Positions 1-8,780 are shown, numbered from the stretch's first letter. The stretch: 47,405 nucleotides of DNA from Flavobacterium sp. A45 (GCF_002001005.1 NZ_MUNX01000086.1:1-47405); one strand, 5' to 3'. Numbers and translations are program-made. The notes: generated by a model not told the origin, from the letters alone.

Positions 1-88
1 GTTAAAAATTGTTTAAAAACTAAATAGTATTCAATTGTGAACTAAAGATATACGCTTAATTATAAGAGTTTTTTAATGATTTATAAGT

Positions 89-121
89 AAAAAAAATGCT
101 TCTCGATTGAGAAGCATTTTT
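89..121 (-). terminator. Intrinsic terminator of glyS
   Basis: A 13-bp perfect stem (92-104 with 109-121) closes a GATT loop. On the minus strand it is followed by eight T residues (89-96 read in reverse). It lies about 20 bp past the glyS stop codon, where a rho-independent terminator is expected. Confidence 0.85.
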
Positions 122-141
122 AATATTTTATAATGAAATAA

Positions 142-1683
142 TTACATTTTCATCAACCAATTTTTCATCGAAACTTCATTTTCGATAATTGATTTTAATT
201 CGGAGATAGCAACGCGATCTTGTTTCATCGTATCTCTATGACGAATGGTTACCGTTTGGTCTTCGATAGTTTGGTGATCCACCGTGATACAGAAAGGAGT
301 TCCTAAAGCATCTTGTCTTCTGTAACGTCTTCCTACTGCATCTTTTTCATCATAGGCCACATTGAAATCCCATTTCAAATCATCGATTATTTTTTTGGAA
401 ATTTCCGGTAATCCATCTTTTTTAACCAATGGTAAAACGGCTGCTTTTGTTGGAGCTAAAACAGCTGGTAATTTCAATACAGTTCTTGTTGAACCATCTT
501 CTAGCGTTTCTTCTTTTAAAGAAGTAGCGAAAACGGCCAAGAACATTCTGTCTAAACCTACTGAGGTTTCCACCACATAAGGAACATAGTTTTGGTTCAA
601 TTCAGCATCGAAATATTGTAGTTTTCTACCAGAGAATTCTTCGTGTGCTTTTAAGTCAAAGTCAGTTCTGGAGTGAATTCCTTCCAATTCTTTGAAACCA
701 AAAGGAAAATTAAATTCGATATCGGCAGCAGCATTCGCGTAGTGAGCCAATTTTTCGTGATCGTGAAAACGGTAATTCTCTTTTCCTAAACCTAGAGATA
801 AATGCCAATTCAAACGAGTGGTTTTCCAATGTTCGTACCATTGCATTTCCTCACCTGGACGCACAAAAAATTGCATTTCCATTTGTTCAAATTCACGCAT
901 ACGGAAGATGAATTGTCTTGCAACTATTTCATTTCTGAACGCTTTTCCAGTTTGAGCAATTCCAAAAGGAACTTTCATTCTTCCTGATTTTTGAACGTTC
1001 AAGAAGTTAACAAAAATACCTTGAGCCGTTTCTGGACGCAAGTATAAATCCATTGCTGTATCTGCAGAAGCTCCTAATTTGGTACCGAACATCAAGTTGA
1101 ATTGACGCACTTCAGTCCAATTTCTAGAACCTGATTCAGGACAAGCAATTTCTAATTCTTCAATTAATGCTTTTACATCTTCCAAGTCTCCAGCTCCTAA
1201 AGAACGCCCCATTCTTTCCAGAATTTCTCTTTCTTTAGCTAGATATTCTACAACTCTAGTGTTTGTTGTGATGAATTCTTGTTCATTAAAAGCCTCTCCA
1301 AAACGAGCTTTCGCTTTTTCGATTTCTTTTTTTGCTTTCAGATTTAACTTTTCAGCATAATCTTCAATCAAAACATCGGCTCTGTATCTTCTTTTGGAAT
1401 CTTTGTTGTCTATCAATGGATCGTTGAAGGCATCAACGTGACCTGAAGCTTTCCAAGTAGTTGGGTGCATCAATATTGCCGCGTCCAACCCTACGATGTT
1501 CTCGTTCATTTGAACCATCGATTTCCACCAATATTCGCGTATGTTCTTTTTTAATTCTACTCCGTTTTGTGCATAATCATAGACTGCACTTAAACCATCG
1601 TATATTTCGCTTGACGGAAAAATAAATCCGTATTCTTTTGCGTGCGAAACTACATTCTTAAATAAATCTTCTTGTTTTGCCAT
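142..1683 (-). CDS. glyS: Glycyl-tRNA synthetase, homodimeric class II type
   Basis: Charges tRNA-Gly with glycine in the cytoplasm. The 513-residue length fits the alpha2-type enzyme rather than the bacterial alpha2beta2 type. Visible class II features are an N-terminal YDYAQNGVELK segment, WKASGHVDAF near residue 80, a motif 2 region beginning FRNEI and containing REFEQMEMQF, and a motif 3 segment with VGLDRMF. The C-terminal part (from LAPTKAAVLPL) is the anticodon-binding domain. The gene stands alone, diverging from the ComF-type gene, and has its own terminator. A TATTTTTG -7 box lies only 7 bp upstream of the ATG, so the leader would be very short. Identity is secure; the exact start rests on the conserved N-terminus. 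Confidence 0.96.
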   Translation of the reverse strand: MAKQEDLFKNVVSHAKEYGFIFPSSEIYDGLSAVYDYAQNGVELKKNIREYWWKSMVQMNENIVGLDAAILMHPTTWKASGHVDAFNDPLIDNKDSKRRYRADVLIEDYAEKLNLKAKKEIEKAKARFGEAFNEQEFITTNTRVVEYLAKEREILERMGRSLGAGDLEDVKALIEELEIACPESGSRNWTEVRQFNLMFGTKLGASADTAMDLYLRPETAQGIFVNFLNVQKSGRMKVPFGIAQTGKAFRNEIVARQFIFRMREFEQMEMQFFVRPGEEMQWYEHWKTTRLNWHLSLGLGKENYRFHDHEKLAHYANAAADIEFNFPFGFKELEGIHSRTDFDLKAHEEFSGRKLQYFDAELNQNYVPYVVETSVGLDRMFLAVFATSLKEETLEDGSTRTVLKLPAVLAPTKAAVLPLVKKDGLPEISKKIIDDLKWDFNVAYDEKDAVGRRYRRQDALGTPFCITVDHQTIEDQTVTIRHRDTMKQDRVAISELKSIIENEVSMKNWLMKM

Positions 1684-1690
1684 AATAGTG

Positions 1691-1698
1691 CAAAAATA
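1691..1698 (-). promoter_or_regulatory. Candidate -7 box of glyS
   Basis: On the minus strand this reads TATTTTTG, matching the Bacteroidota TAnnTTTG -7 consensus. No clear TTTG -33 element sits 18-21 bp upstream. The start of transcription would fall almost at the ATG. Confidence 0.4.
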
Positions 1699-1779
1699 TA
1701 AAAAGGGAAATTAAAAAAAGAAAAAAAATGAAGTTTGAAGGGGGCATTTTCTTATTTTTATGGATAAATCATTTTTTTT

Positions 1780-2463
1780 ATGTTTAATTCCTTGATTAAT
1801 TTATTTTTTCCAAAGGTTTGCGCTGGTTGTAAATCATTTATAGGTACTAATGAATATATAATTTGTACGGTTTGCCGTCATGAATTGCCTCTTACGAATC
1901 ATCATTTGAATTCTGAAAATGAAGCATTCAAAAAGTTTTATGGTCGAATTCCGGTCGAACACGTTTCGGCATTATTGTATTTTCATAAGAAAGGAATGGT
2001 TCAGGAAATAATCCATAATTTGAAATACAAAGGGCATGAAGAAATAGGAAGCTTTTTGGGCGAATGGTATGCATCCGATCTGAAGAACAATTCTATTGTG
2101 AATAATGTAGACGTAATTATTCCAGTTCCTTTGCATAAAAAGCGATTGAAAGAACGGGGTTATAATCAGGTTACCAATTTTGGATTAGCCTTGTCCGAGA
2201 ATTTTAAAATTCCAATGAACGATTCCATTCTAAAGCGGAAAGTGTATTCTAAAACGCAATCAAAGAAAAATCTTTTGGGACGAACCGAAGGAATTGAAAC
2301 GGTTTTTGATGTTGCTTTCACCGAAGAAGACATCAATAAACATTACTTACTAATTGATGATGTGCTGACTACAGGTGCCACTCTCGAAGCCTGTTCCAAA
2401 GCGTTGTTGAAAATTCCCGGAGCCAAGATTAGTATTGTTTGTATGGCGATGGCACATTCTTGA
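1780..2463 (+). CDS. comF: ComF family amidophosphoribosyltransferase-like protein
   Basis: A 227-residue phosphoribosyltransferase-fold protein of the ComF/GntX family. An N-terminal Cys cluster (CAGC followed by CTVC) resembles the family's zinc ribbon. Residues around 140-175 carry a typical VPLHKKRLKERGYNQ segment. The PRPP-binding loop LIDDVLTTGAT is near residue 190. In competent bacteria ComF acts in DNA uptake or single-strand handling, but most Bacteroidota copies are uncharacterised, so the exact role here is not known. The gene is divergent from glyS and convergent with the 753-residue gene, with no partner competence gene in view. Confidence 0.85.
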   Translation: MFNSLINLFFPKVCAGCKSFIGTNEYIICTVCRHELPLTNHHLNSENEAFKKFYGRIPVEHVSALLYFHKKGMVQEIIHNLKYKGHEEIGSFLGEWYASDLKNNSIVNNVDVIIPVPLHKKRLKERGYNQVTNFGLALSENFKIPMNDSILKRKVYSKTQSKKNLLGRTEGIETVFDVAFTEEDINKHYLLIDDVLTTGATLEACSKALLKIPGAKISIVCMAMAHS

Positions 2464-2501
2464 TGTTGTATTTGATACTTGGTTCTGTCCTCAAGAGGTG
2501 A

Positions 2502-2534
2502 ATCTTTGTCAAAGTTCAAAACTTTGACAAAGAT
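2502..2534. repeat. Perfect 15-bp inverted repeat, hairpin
   Basis: ATCTTTGTCAAAGTT (2502-2516) pairs perfectly with 2520-2534 across a 3-base loop. There is no T-run on either side, so it is not a standard terminator, though it sits between two convergent genes. It resembles hairpin elements scattered in Flavobacterium intergenic DNA (recollection, unchecked). Confidence 0.7.
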
Positions 2535-2585
2535 GAAGTTCCATAGTAGAACATCTTGTGTTTATAGTAAAGATCTTGATGATAT

Positions 2586-2616
2586 GCGTGAGGGATAGAA
2601 GCTAGCTACCGAAGTA
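2586..2616 (-). repeat. Fragment of dispersed repeat shared with 41924-41960
   Basis: The plus strand carries GAGGGATAG, then AGCTACCGAAGTA a few bases later. The same pair of blocks, same order and near-identical spacing, occurs in reverse complement at 41924-41960. It is therefore a shortened copy of the same dispersed intergenic element, lying next to the stop codon of the 753-residue gene. Confidence 0.65.
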
Positions 2617-2630
2617 AATTATTTTTAGAA

Positions 2631-4892
2631 CTATTTTTGGACGTAGGTCTTGAAATACCCGCATTCATTGATGATTTCTTTGTAATACTTGGTTTTTGAA
2701 TAATTTGCCTTAATATTTTGGAAGCCTTGCCAAGCAATAAAGTTTGTTTGGTCGTCCTGAATGTCCCAAGTGGATAAATTAAGTGAATAGTATTTTTTGT
2801 TGTAATAATCGTTACGCTCACATTTAGCCATCATATATTGGGTTTTGGCTCTTTGTTCGCTGTTTTTAGCGGCAGAAAATGCTTTTTCATAATAGGCTTT
2901 CGCTAAAGAGCAATTGGTAATCATGTCTCTAATTGGATCTCTAAAAAAATCGGGAGTTGAGCCAGAACCAGCAATGTTTCCTTCATAAAACAGTCGGCCG
3001 TTGCCAAAATGTGTAATGTTGTAAAAGGCATGACCGAGCAAAAGACTGTTGTTGTACACATCGACTTTTTTAGCAATATCGCTCTGCATTTTTTGGATAA
3101 TGGTTAGGAAGTCAAGCATAGTATATTTCTTTTTTTGAGCGGCCTGATGATCACAATCATGGCAGTCTTTTATATTTCCAAGAAATGGATTCCCATAAAA
3201 AACAGTGTTTTGAAGCTTGTCTGATTGTTTCATAAAAGCAATGGCTTCTGGGATTTTGTTATCGAAAGTGGCTTTAACCGCTTGAAAATAATTGATGTCA
3301 GCCAGTTTTATTTCATAAGTGGAAGCACCAATTTTTTCTAATTCGGTTTTATTTGCTTTGGATAAAAAAGCCTTCATGTTTAGCAATTGTTTTTCATTGT
3401 CATAAAAGTTGGATTCATGATTGAAAATTTCTGTCATTACGGTATTTTTTTGAGAGCGGTATAATGCCGCCAAATAGTTTTTGCTCCAAGCGGAAGCATT
3501 TTCATAACGAAAATTTTCAACAGCATTTTTAGGCAATTCAAAATACAACCAAGATAAATCGGCCAAGAGGGTTTTTTCGTTTTCTGGATTCAGTTGGTCT
3601 ATTTTACTGAGATTATTTACAAATCGTAACAAACGTACTTGGTCAATTGCCAAAGGAGTTTTGGGCATTTTGTTTTCGGCTTCAATAAAATTTTTGTCGG
3701 CTTGTTTGAAATTTCCGTTTAGTGTTTCTAGATAGCCCGCAGCCACATTCCATAAATAAGGTTTTGATGTTTTGTCCGATTCTGCAATTTTGGTAACCAA
3801 ATTGATTGTTGATTTTTGAATGCTGTCTTTGGTTCTTTTTTTGTTTTCAAGTACCGTTTTGTCTTTGAAAGATTGGTCTATTTTATTTTCCTGATTATTG
3901 ATTAATCGGGTCAATAAATAGTCTAGGTGTTGGCTTTTTGGTTGCAGTTTGTAGATTTCTGCAATGGCTCTCTCTTCGTCATTGTAGTAGCCTTGGATGG
4001 CCCAAAGTGCCGCTTTTTCATCGTCTGTTTTAGCCATAGCCAAAGATTGTTTCCAGTCTTTTTGTTCTTGTGGATGAAAACAATAGGCCGAAACTACTCT
4101 CATAGTTGGGCATTTGTCAAAAACCTGACTGTAGAGAAAATTGGATTTGGCATAATGCTTTTGCTTGTATTCTATTCCGGCTACATAAGCTAATGCTCTG
4201 TAATATAAAGTATTTTTGGGTGCAGATTTTTCGGTTTGGTTAAAGAAAGTAATTCCATTTGCTGGTTTGTCACTGTAAAAATTAGCTTTTACAATCAAAA
4301 ACCAATACCTGTTTTTTAAAAATGGGTCTTTGGTGTCGCTGTATTTTTTAACCAATAATTTAATCCAATTGCTATCAGACAAAACCTCTGGCTTCACCGT
4401 TTCGTCATAATTCCATGAATCAAATTGTTGAGTAGAATAGGTTTCTACAGTTTGGGCATCATTCAAAAACATTAGGAAGTTTTTTATTTTGTTATCGTTT
4501 AGGTTGAATTTTTTATTCCATTTTTCAGTCCATTTGGTTGTTTTCCCCTTTTTGAAATAGACCACCAAATCAGCAACATCTGTACTGCTTGAATCGGTCA
4601 AGAAAAAGGTCAAGTCTTTTTCGTCGATCTTACCTTCAAGATAGGTTGACCAGTCTTTTATGTTCTCGGAGTTGAATCGTGTACGGTGATCAGTATCAAA
4701 ACCTATTCCATAAAAAACATCGGTGGATAGGAAAAGCGGAGAGTAGGATTTGTCCACAAAAGTTTCGGGTGTGAAGTTGGAATCAAATGACCAGCCCCAA
4801 TCTCCATCAGCGCAAGCATAAATAGTTCCATAGACTAAAAGCGCAAGAGCACTAAAAGCAATCAATAATTTTTTTAAAAAGGCCTTTTTCAT
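2631..4892 (-). CDS. Exported 753-residue protein of unknown function
   Basis: Not assigned to a named family. The N-terminus (MKKAFLKKLLIAFSALALL) is a signal peptide, followed by CADGDWGW, so the protein is exported or lipidated. The body is mostly helical, with repeated short helix pairs suggesting TPR-like solenoid stretches (for example around residues 205-330 and 390-520). A Cys/His cluster DCHDCDH lies near residue 575 and could bind metal. Its start lies 41 nt inside the upstream lipoprotein gene in another frame, which points to coupled translation and a joint function. It is the last gene of the minus-strand operon that begins with the enoyl-CoA hydratase. No enzymatic activity can be claimed. 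Confidence 0.85.
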   Translation of the reverse strand: MKKAFLKKLLIAFSALALLVYGTIYACADGDWGWSFDSNFTPETFVDKSYSPLFLSTDVFYGIGFDTDHRTRFNSENIKDWSTYLEGKIDEKDLTFFLTDSSSTDVADLVVYFKKGKTTKWTEKWNKKFNLNDNKIKNFLMFLNDAQTVETYSTQQFDSWNYDETVKPEVLSDSNWIKLLVKKYSDTKDPFLKNRYWFLIVKANFYSDKPANGITFFNQTEKSAPKNTLYYRALAYVAGIEYKQKHYAKSNFLYSQVFDKCPTMRVVSAYCFHPQEQKDWKQSLAMAKTDDEKAALWAIQGYYNDEERAIAEIYKLQPKSQHLDYLLTRLINNQENKIDQSFKDKTVLENKKRTKDSIQKSTINLVTKIAESDKTSKPYLWNVAAGYLETLNGNFKQADKNFIEAENKMPKTPLAIDQVRLLRFVNNLSKIDQLNPENEKTLLADLSWLYFELPKNAVENFRYENASAWSKNYLAALYRSQKNTVMTEIFNHESNFYDNEKQLLNMKAFLSKANKTELEKIGASTYEIKLADINYFQAVKATFDNKIPEAIAFMKQSDKLQNTVFYGNPFLGNIKDCHDCDHQAAQKKKYTMLDFLTIIQKMQSDIAKKVDVYNNSLLLGHAFYNITHFGNGRLFYEGNIAGSGSTPDFFRDPIRDMITNCSLAKAYYEKAFSAAKNSEQRAKTQYMMAKCERNDYYNKKYYSLNLSTWDIQDDQTNFIAWQGFQNIKANYSKTKYYKEIINECGYFKTYVQK

Positions 4893-5856
4893 AGTTTTTT
4901 AAATTGAATTCGTCAAGATCATAAAAGATAATTTCTTTCGGATTTTGAGTAATATTTTCTTCAAGATTACCTGCCATCTCTAGCAAATCGTTTTCTGATA
5001 TTGTTTCTATTTTTATCTGGTCATTTTTTTTGTAAAAAATGCCATTATTAAAGGTAGAGTTTGAAACAGCAAACTGATTATTTTTTGTAAGAACAAAACT
5101 ACTGCTATTTTTTAAATTATGGATATCAATTTTGTTTCTTAAACCAATTATTTTTCCCTCTCTAATGTGAATTCCCCATGAATAAATAGGCAGTGCAATG
5201 TCTATAGGCAAAGGATAGCTTTTTAGACTTGATAAATAACGATTGGCAATGCTGGAATCGTATATCGAATTTAAAGAATCGGTCGCTATTTTTCCCATAT
5301 TGTAATACATCAATACTCCACGATCCACATTTGGGATTTTAGTCTTTTTATAATATTTTATCTGATGGAGGCGAATAGTAGCCGATAGTTTTTTGTTCGA
5401 AACCTTTTTGAAAGTTTCTATAAAACGCAAATAATTGTCTTTGCTTTCAAGAGTCCAATCACAATCGATTTGGATTTCCTGAATGGTAATATTGTTTTTG
5501 GTGTTGATTTGCTGAATGAAGCTATTTGTTTTTTGTGCCAAATCCATCACATCTAATTTTTTGTCCAGCATCACCTTATTTTTGATGTAGACCACAGGAA
5601 TAATTTCAAAACCAGAAGTTATATCTTCGAAACGAATAGGAGTCCTTGGGAATGGTTTTTGAGTTTTCGAACTTAAGTCAATATCAAAATACCGAATATA
5701 AAGTCTCTTGACCTCGTTTGTAGTCAAGGTGTTTTTTTCTTTTGGCGAAAGCCTAAAAATAGTTTTCCAATAATAAAAAGAGATTGTAGGTTGTTCCTGT
5801 TGCTGGCAGGAAAAAAGGAGACAGAGGATAATACCAAAAAGAATTATTTTTTTCAA
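4852..5856 (-). CDS. Lipoprotein, possibly TIM-barrel glycoside-hydrolase-like
   Basis: A 334-residue protein with a lipoprotein signal (MKKIILFGIILCLLFSC, lipid Cys at residue 17). Alternating strand/helix segments include LYIRYFDID near 50, EIIPVVYI near 85, IQEIQIDCDW near 130, LSATIRLHQI near 160 and GVLMYYNMG near 180. This order, with acidic residues at a strand end (IDCDW), suggests a (beta/alpha)8 barrel like those in glycoside hydrolases; this is an inference from pattern only. The gene overlaps the 753-residue gene by 41 nt and follows the small membrane protein gene by 21 nt. The two exported products probably work together at the cell envelope. Confidence 0.82.
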   Translation of the reverse strand: MKKIILFGIILCLLFSCQQQEQPTISFYYWKTIFRLSPKEKNTLTTNEVKRLYIRYFDIDLSSKTQKPFPRTPIRFEDITSGFEIIPVVYIKNKVMLDKKLDVMDLAQKTNSFIQQINTKNNITIQEIQIDCDWTLESKDNYLRFIETFKKVSNKKLSATIRLHQIKYYKKTKIPNVDRGVLMYYNMGKIATDSLNSIYDSSIANRYLSSLKSYPLPIDIALPIYSWGIHIREGKIIGLRNKIDIHNLKNSSSFVLTKNNQFAVSNSTFNNGIFYKKNDQIKIETISENDLLEMAGNLEENITQNPKEIIFYDLDEFNLKNYEKGLFKKIIDCF

Positions 5857-5877
5857 AGAGAAGTTGTTTTTAATGAG

Positions 5878-6048
5878 TTACTCTTTTCTGTTTTTGGCTC
5901 GAGTGTAAGTCCAATAGGCTAGTAAAACCAATATAACAAACGGTAAGTAGGAACCGATAAGAACACCTATTTGATAGCCTTCGTCGGGAGCATTTTTAAT
6001 TTTTTCGTTAATGTTTACCTTTTGAAGTAGTAAAATGAAAGCCGTCAT
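5878..6048 (-). CDS. Small membrane protein, 56 residues
   Basis: Translating the minus strand from the ATG at 6048 gives a 56-residue protein starting MTAFILLLQKVN and ending RAKNRKE. It has one clear membrane segment around residues 26-46 (QIGVLIGSYLPFVILVLLAY) and a basic tail, typical of a small inner-membrane protein. The start is 2 bp beyond the enoyl-CoA hydratase stop, and the stop is 21 bp before the lipoprotein start, so it sits neatly in the operon. Function unknown. It is short and easily missed, but spacing and the hydrophobic profile support it as real. Confidence 0.7.
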   Translation of the reverse strand: MTAFILLLQKVNINEKIKNAPDEGYQIGVLIGSYLPFVILVLLAYWTYTRAKNRKE

Positions 6049-6050
6049 TG

Positions 6051-6809
6051 TTATTTAATTAGAGCGTTTTTTGTAAAATCAGAAAGGACTAGTTTACCGG
6101 AAATGGCGGCTCTTTCCTTTAATAGTCTGTCCCAATGGGCTGTTCCTTCCCAAAATACTTTTTTCATTTCGGCAAGTGCCTCTGGATTGTAATGGGACAG
6201 TTTTTTGGAGAAAGTGGTCACTTCTAGATCTAGTTCTTCTTGGGTTTCCAGCACTTTGGCATATAATCCTTTTTGGTGGGCCCAGGAAGCTGCTTTCCAT
6301 TCGTGTGCGGCCAAAGTCATTTCGGCCATTGCTGTTTTTCCAATTTTCCGGCTTACGGCAGGTTCTATCACAAATGGACCAATACCAATTGCCAACTCTG
6401 ATAATTTGACAGCACTTTCTTGGGTTGCCAGAGCATAATCACAGGCTGCAATAATACCAACACCACCACCTACAGCTTTTCCTTGAATACGTCCTATAAT
6501 TATTTTTTTGCAAGAGCGAATAGCATTAATCAAATTGGCAAACCCAGAGAAAAAGCGGGTGCCTTCATCAAGATTACTTACCGCAAGTAATTCGTCAAAG
6601 GAAGCACCTGCGCAAAAAGCCCCGTTGCCTTCACTTTTTAAAACTATTACTGAAATTTCGGGATTATCACTCAAAAAAGTAAGTTCATTGGTCAATCGAT
6701 CCAACAATACTCTGGGAAAAGAGTTACTTGCTGGATGACCAAACTGCACCGTAGCGATTTTGTTTTCTATGGTTGTTAAGAGTGTTCCGTTTTTATCAGG
6801 TGAAAGCAT
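6051..6809 (-). CDS. Enoyl-CoA hydratase/isomerase family protein
   Basis: A 252-residue crotonase-fold enzyme that would add water to, or isomerise, the double bond of an acyl-CoA thioester in the cytoplasm. Seen in the sequence: the oxyanion-hole segment GAFCAGASFDELL near residue 65, the second glycine loop GRIQGKAVGGGVGIIAACDYA near 105-125, and a SELAIGIGPFVIEP stretch carrying a possible acid residue. Family members act in fatty-acid, leucine or aromatic degradation, and the substrate cannot be chosen here. It is the first gene of an operon with three envelope genes, an unexpected partnership. Identity as a crotonase is secure; specificity is open. Confidence 0.88.
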   Translation of the reverse strand: MLSPDKNGTLLTTIENKIATVQFGHPASNSFPRVLLDRLTNELTFLSDNPEISVIVLKSEGNGAFCAGASFDELLAVSNLDEGTRFFSGFANLINAIRSCKKIIIGRIQGKAVGGGVGIIAACDYALATQESAVKLSELAIGIGPFVIEPAVSRKIGKTAMAEMTLAAHEWKAASWAHQKGLYAKVLETQEELDLEVTTFSKKLSHYNPEALAEMKKVFWEGTAHWDRLLKERAAISGKLVLSDFTKNALIK

Positions 6810-6892
6810 AAGACTAATTTTGATGTAAAGTTAAAAAAGTAACCGAAGCAAAATGGTATTATTTTTGGATTTGAAGAATAGTCTTTTTGAAA

Positions 6893-6925
6893 TTTGCATA
6901 TTCCTATAATTATATGTTATATTTG
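6893..6925 (+). promoter_or_regulatory. Promoter of tRNA-Ala
   Basis: TTTG (6893-6896), a 21-bp spacer and TATATTTG (6918-6925) form a full match to the Bacteroidota housekeeping promoter. The predicted start is a few bases upstream of the tRNA at 6937. Confidence 0.8.
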
Positions 6926-6936
6926 CGGCACAATTG

Positions 6937-7009
6937 GGGGATTAGCTCATTTGGCTAGAGCGCTTGCCTGGCAGGCAAGAGGTGGTCGGTTCGAATCCGA
7001 TATTCTCCA
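6937..7009 (+). tRNA. tRNA-Ala (anticodon GGC)
   Basis: A 73-nt cloverleaf without an encoded CCA end. The anticodon arm is CTTGC, loop CTGGCAG, GCAAG, giving anticodon GGC at 6970-6972 for alanine GCC/GCU codons. The T arm is GTCGG-TTCGAAT-CCGAT and the discriminator base is A. The acceptor stem contains the G3:U70 wobble pair, the alanine identity element, plus one U-U mismatch at 6:67. It is preceded by a strong promoter and followed by a terminator, so it is a single-gene transcript. Confidence 0.96.
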
Positions 7010-7019
7010 CTAATAAAAA

Positions 7020-7055
7020 CCGTAATTACTTTTCAAATAGTAGTTACGGTTTTTT
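7020..7055 (+). terminator. Terminator of tRNA-Ala
   Basis: CCGTAATTAC (7020-7029) pairs with GTAGTTACGG (7040-7049) with one mismatch, followed by six T residues. It lies 10 bp past the tRNA. Confidence 0.85.
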
Positions 7056-7238
7056 GTATTAATTTCTATACTTGAACTGTTTTTCAGAATCAAATTCCCT
7101 TTTTCAGTTGACTAAGAAGTGTGTTTTTTTTATATTTTCATCTACATTTTGTACTAATATAAATGGTATCGGCACAATTGTCTTTATAATATTTATGCTT
7201 TTAAATCATGGTAATTTCATCATGGCTAAATTTTAAGT

Positions 7239-8531
7239 TTAATCCTTGACACAACGTATCGAGAAAGCGTAGGATTTATGAGCAACAGCCGTATTACCTC
7301 TATATAGTGTTCCGTTATTGTAATAGAGGGGTCGATACCATGCTTCTAGTGCATTGTCCTCAGTCGAACTCCACCAGTGACCAAAGGAGTTGCCAGTACA
7401 TGACGTTCCAAAGCGGTCCATATAACCTCCAGGAAGACCGGTAAAACCACTGCTGTTAGTTGCTTCTGTATTAGGACTTTTCCAGTTCGCGAAGCCTGTT
7501 TCTTTCATCTTTCCTCCTGCAATGGTTTCGCCGCCTAAACAATTGGCAAGAGTTGTCCACTCTGCATCAGAGGGGATGTGATAACCCGCTGGCGCTAATC
7601 CTCTTGGGTCGTTTACAGCATACCAATTGTATAATTTCCCGAATGTCGTGCCATTTGAAGAAGTATAGGCATAATAACACCAAGCCCCAGTTGTTAATAC
7701 TGCCCAATGAGCAGCGTCACTTACTTGGGGAATTTCATCTCCATTGCGGTATTTTGTAACATTCAAATTTGATTTCAACCAAGTTTGGTTGCATATAGTC
7801 ACCAAATCATAAGAATTACCATCAATGTCTGTTGCGATGTTGGCTTGTGGGTTTGTTGTTGTAAAACTTACTTCATTACCATAATTTGTACCAATACTAT
7901 TGGTTGCATATGCTCTTGCGTAGAAGGTAGTATTGCCAGTAAGTCCTGTAATAGCACTTGTAAATGTCCCTAATGATATACCATCATTCGTTTTTGTGGT
8001 TAAGGCTATTGTTGGGTTAGGGCTAGTGCTCCATACGATTCCCCTATCAGTTACAGGAGCTCCTCCATCATTTGAAATGGATCCGCCACATGAGGCAGTT
8101 GTTTGGGTTATTGACGATACTATTGAAGTTGTTAATGTAGGAAGCACTATTGGTGAGCCAGTTGTTAAGGAAGCCTCATTAGAATAAGAAGAGGAATTTC
8201 CAGCCGAATTGTACGAATACACACGGTAAATGTAAGTAGTGCTTGGTGTTAAGCTAGTATCGCTAAATGTAAGGGCATCAGCTGCAACGGTGCCAACAAT
8301 GGTATAATCACCTGTTTTTGTTTTTCGTTCTATTTTAAATCCAGTTTCATTGGTGGAGTTATCAGTCCAAGATAAATTGATTTGGGTTGTTGAAAAAACT
8401 GCTGTTATTAAATTGGTAGGAGGTACTGGAGCTATTATTGTTGGAGAATTTCCATTGGAATCACTACTTGTTGAACATCCGAAAAAGATGATTAATGATA
8501 GTGTGATTAATGCTAATTTTATTATTTTCAT
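7239..8531 (-). CDS. Lipoprotein with fibronectin-III repeats and FISUMP domain
   Basis: A 430-residue surface lipoprotein. An upstream in-frame ATG exists at 8594, but the start at 8531 is chosen because it opens a proper lipoprotein signal (MKIIKLALITLSLIIFFGC). Residues about 35-125 form a fibronectin type III domain (PTNLITAVFSTTQINLSWTD near its start). A second fibronectin-like domain follows (about 130-225). The C-terminal 190 residues are a FISUMP-type domain (Fibrobacter succinogenes major paralogous domain): DIDGNSYDLVTI, WLKSNLN, KLYNWYAV, GYHIPSDAEWTTL, SSTED, SIRCVKD. Such proteins are probably surface-displayed; the ligand is unknown. The gene has no operon partner. Confidence 0.86.
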   Translation of the reverse strand: MKIIKLALITLSLIIFFGCSTSSDSNGNSPTIIAPVPPTNLITAVFSTTQINLSWTDNSTNETGFKIERKTKTGDYTIVGTVAADALTFSDTSLTPSTTYIYRVYSYNSAGNSSSYSNEASLTTGSPIVLPTLTTSIVSSITQTTASCGGSISNDGGAPVTDRGIVWSTSPNPTIALTTKTNDGISLGTFTSAITGLTGNTTFYARAYATNSIGTNYGNEVSFTTTNPQANIATDIDGNSYDLVTICNQTWLKSNLNVTKYRNGDEIPQVSDAAHWAVLTTGAWCYYAYTSSNGTTFGKLYNWYAVNDPRGLAPAGYHIPSDAEWTTLANCLGGETIAGGKMKETGFANWKSPNTEATNSSGFTGLPGGYMDRFGTSCTGNSFGHWWSSTEDNALEAWYRPLYYNNGTLYRGNTAVAHKSYAFSIRCVKD

Positions 8532-8780
8532 ACTTTTATTATTACAATTAAGTTTGGTAAATTTACATAATAATCCTATTAAAACAAAAAGCAATCTATT
8601 AAAGTTATATTTAACTCATTTAAGAAAAAATTAAACAATTTGAGTTAAGATATACTGATTTCCAGTTGTTGTAATATTTGAATAATAAAAAGACTAGCTG
8701 TTTTAAATTGCTTTTTTTTAAGTAAAATTGCGGTTTTGTTAGACAAAGTATTTTTACTTCAGCTTCATAAAAACTTTTCC

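Noticed and set aside
2502..2534. Intrinsic terminator for comF
   Set aside because: The stem is perfect but there is no T-run on either strand, so it was called a hairpin repeat instead.
7239..8594. Longer form of the FISUMP lipoprotein starting at 8594
   Set aside because: The extra 21 residues precede a typical lipoprotein signal that starts at the ATG at 8531; the longer form would bury it.
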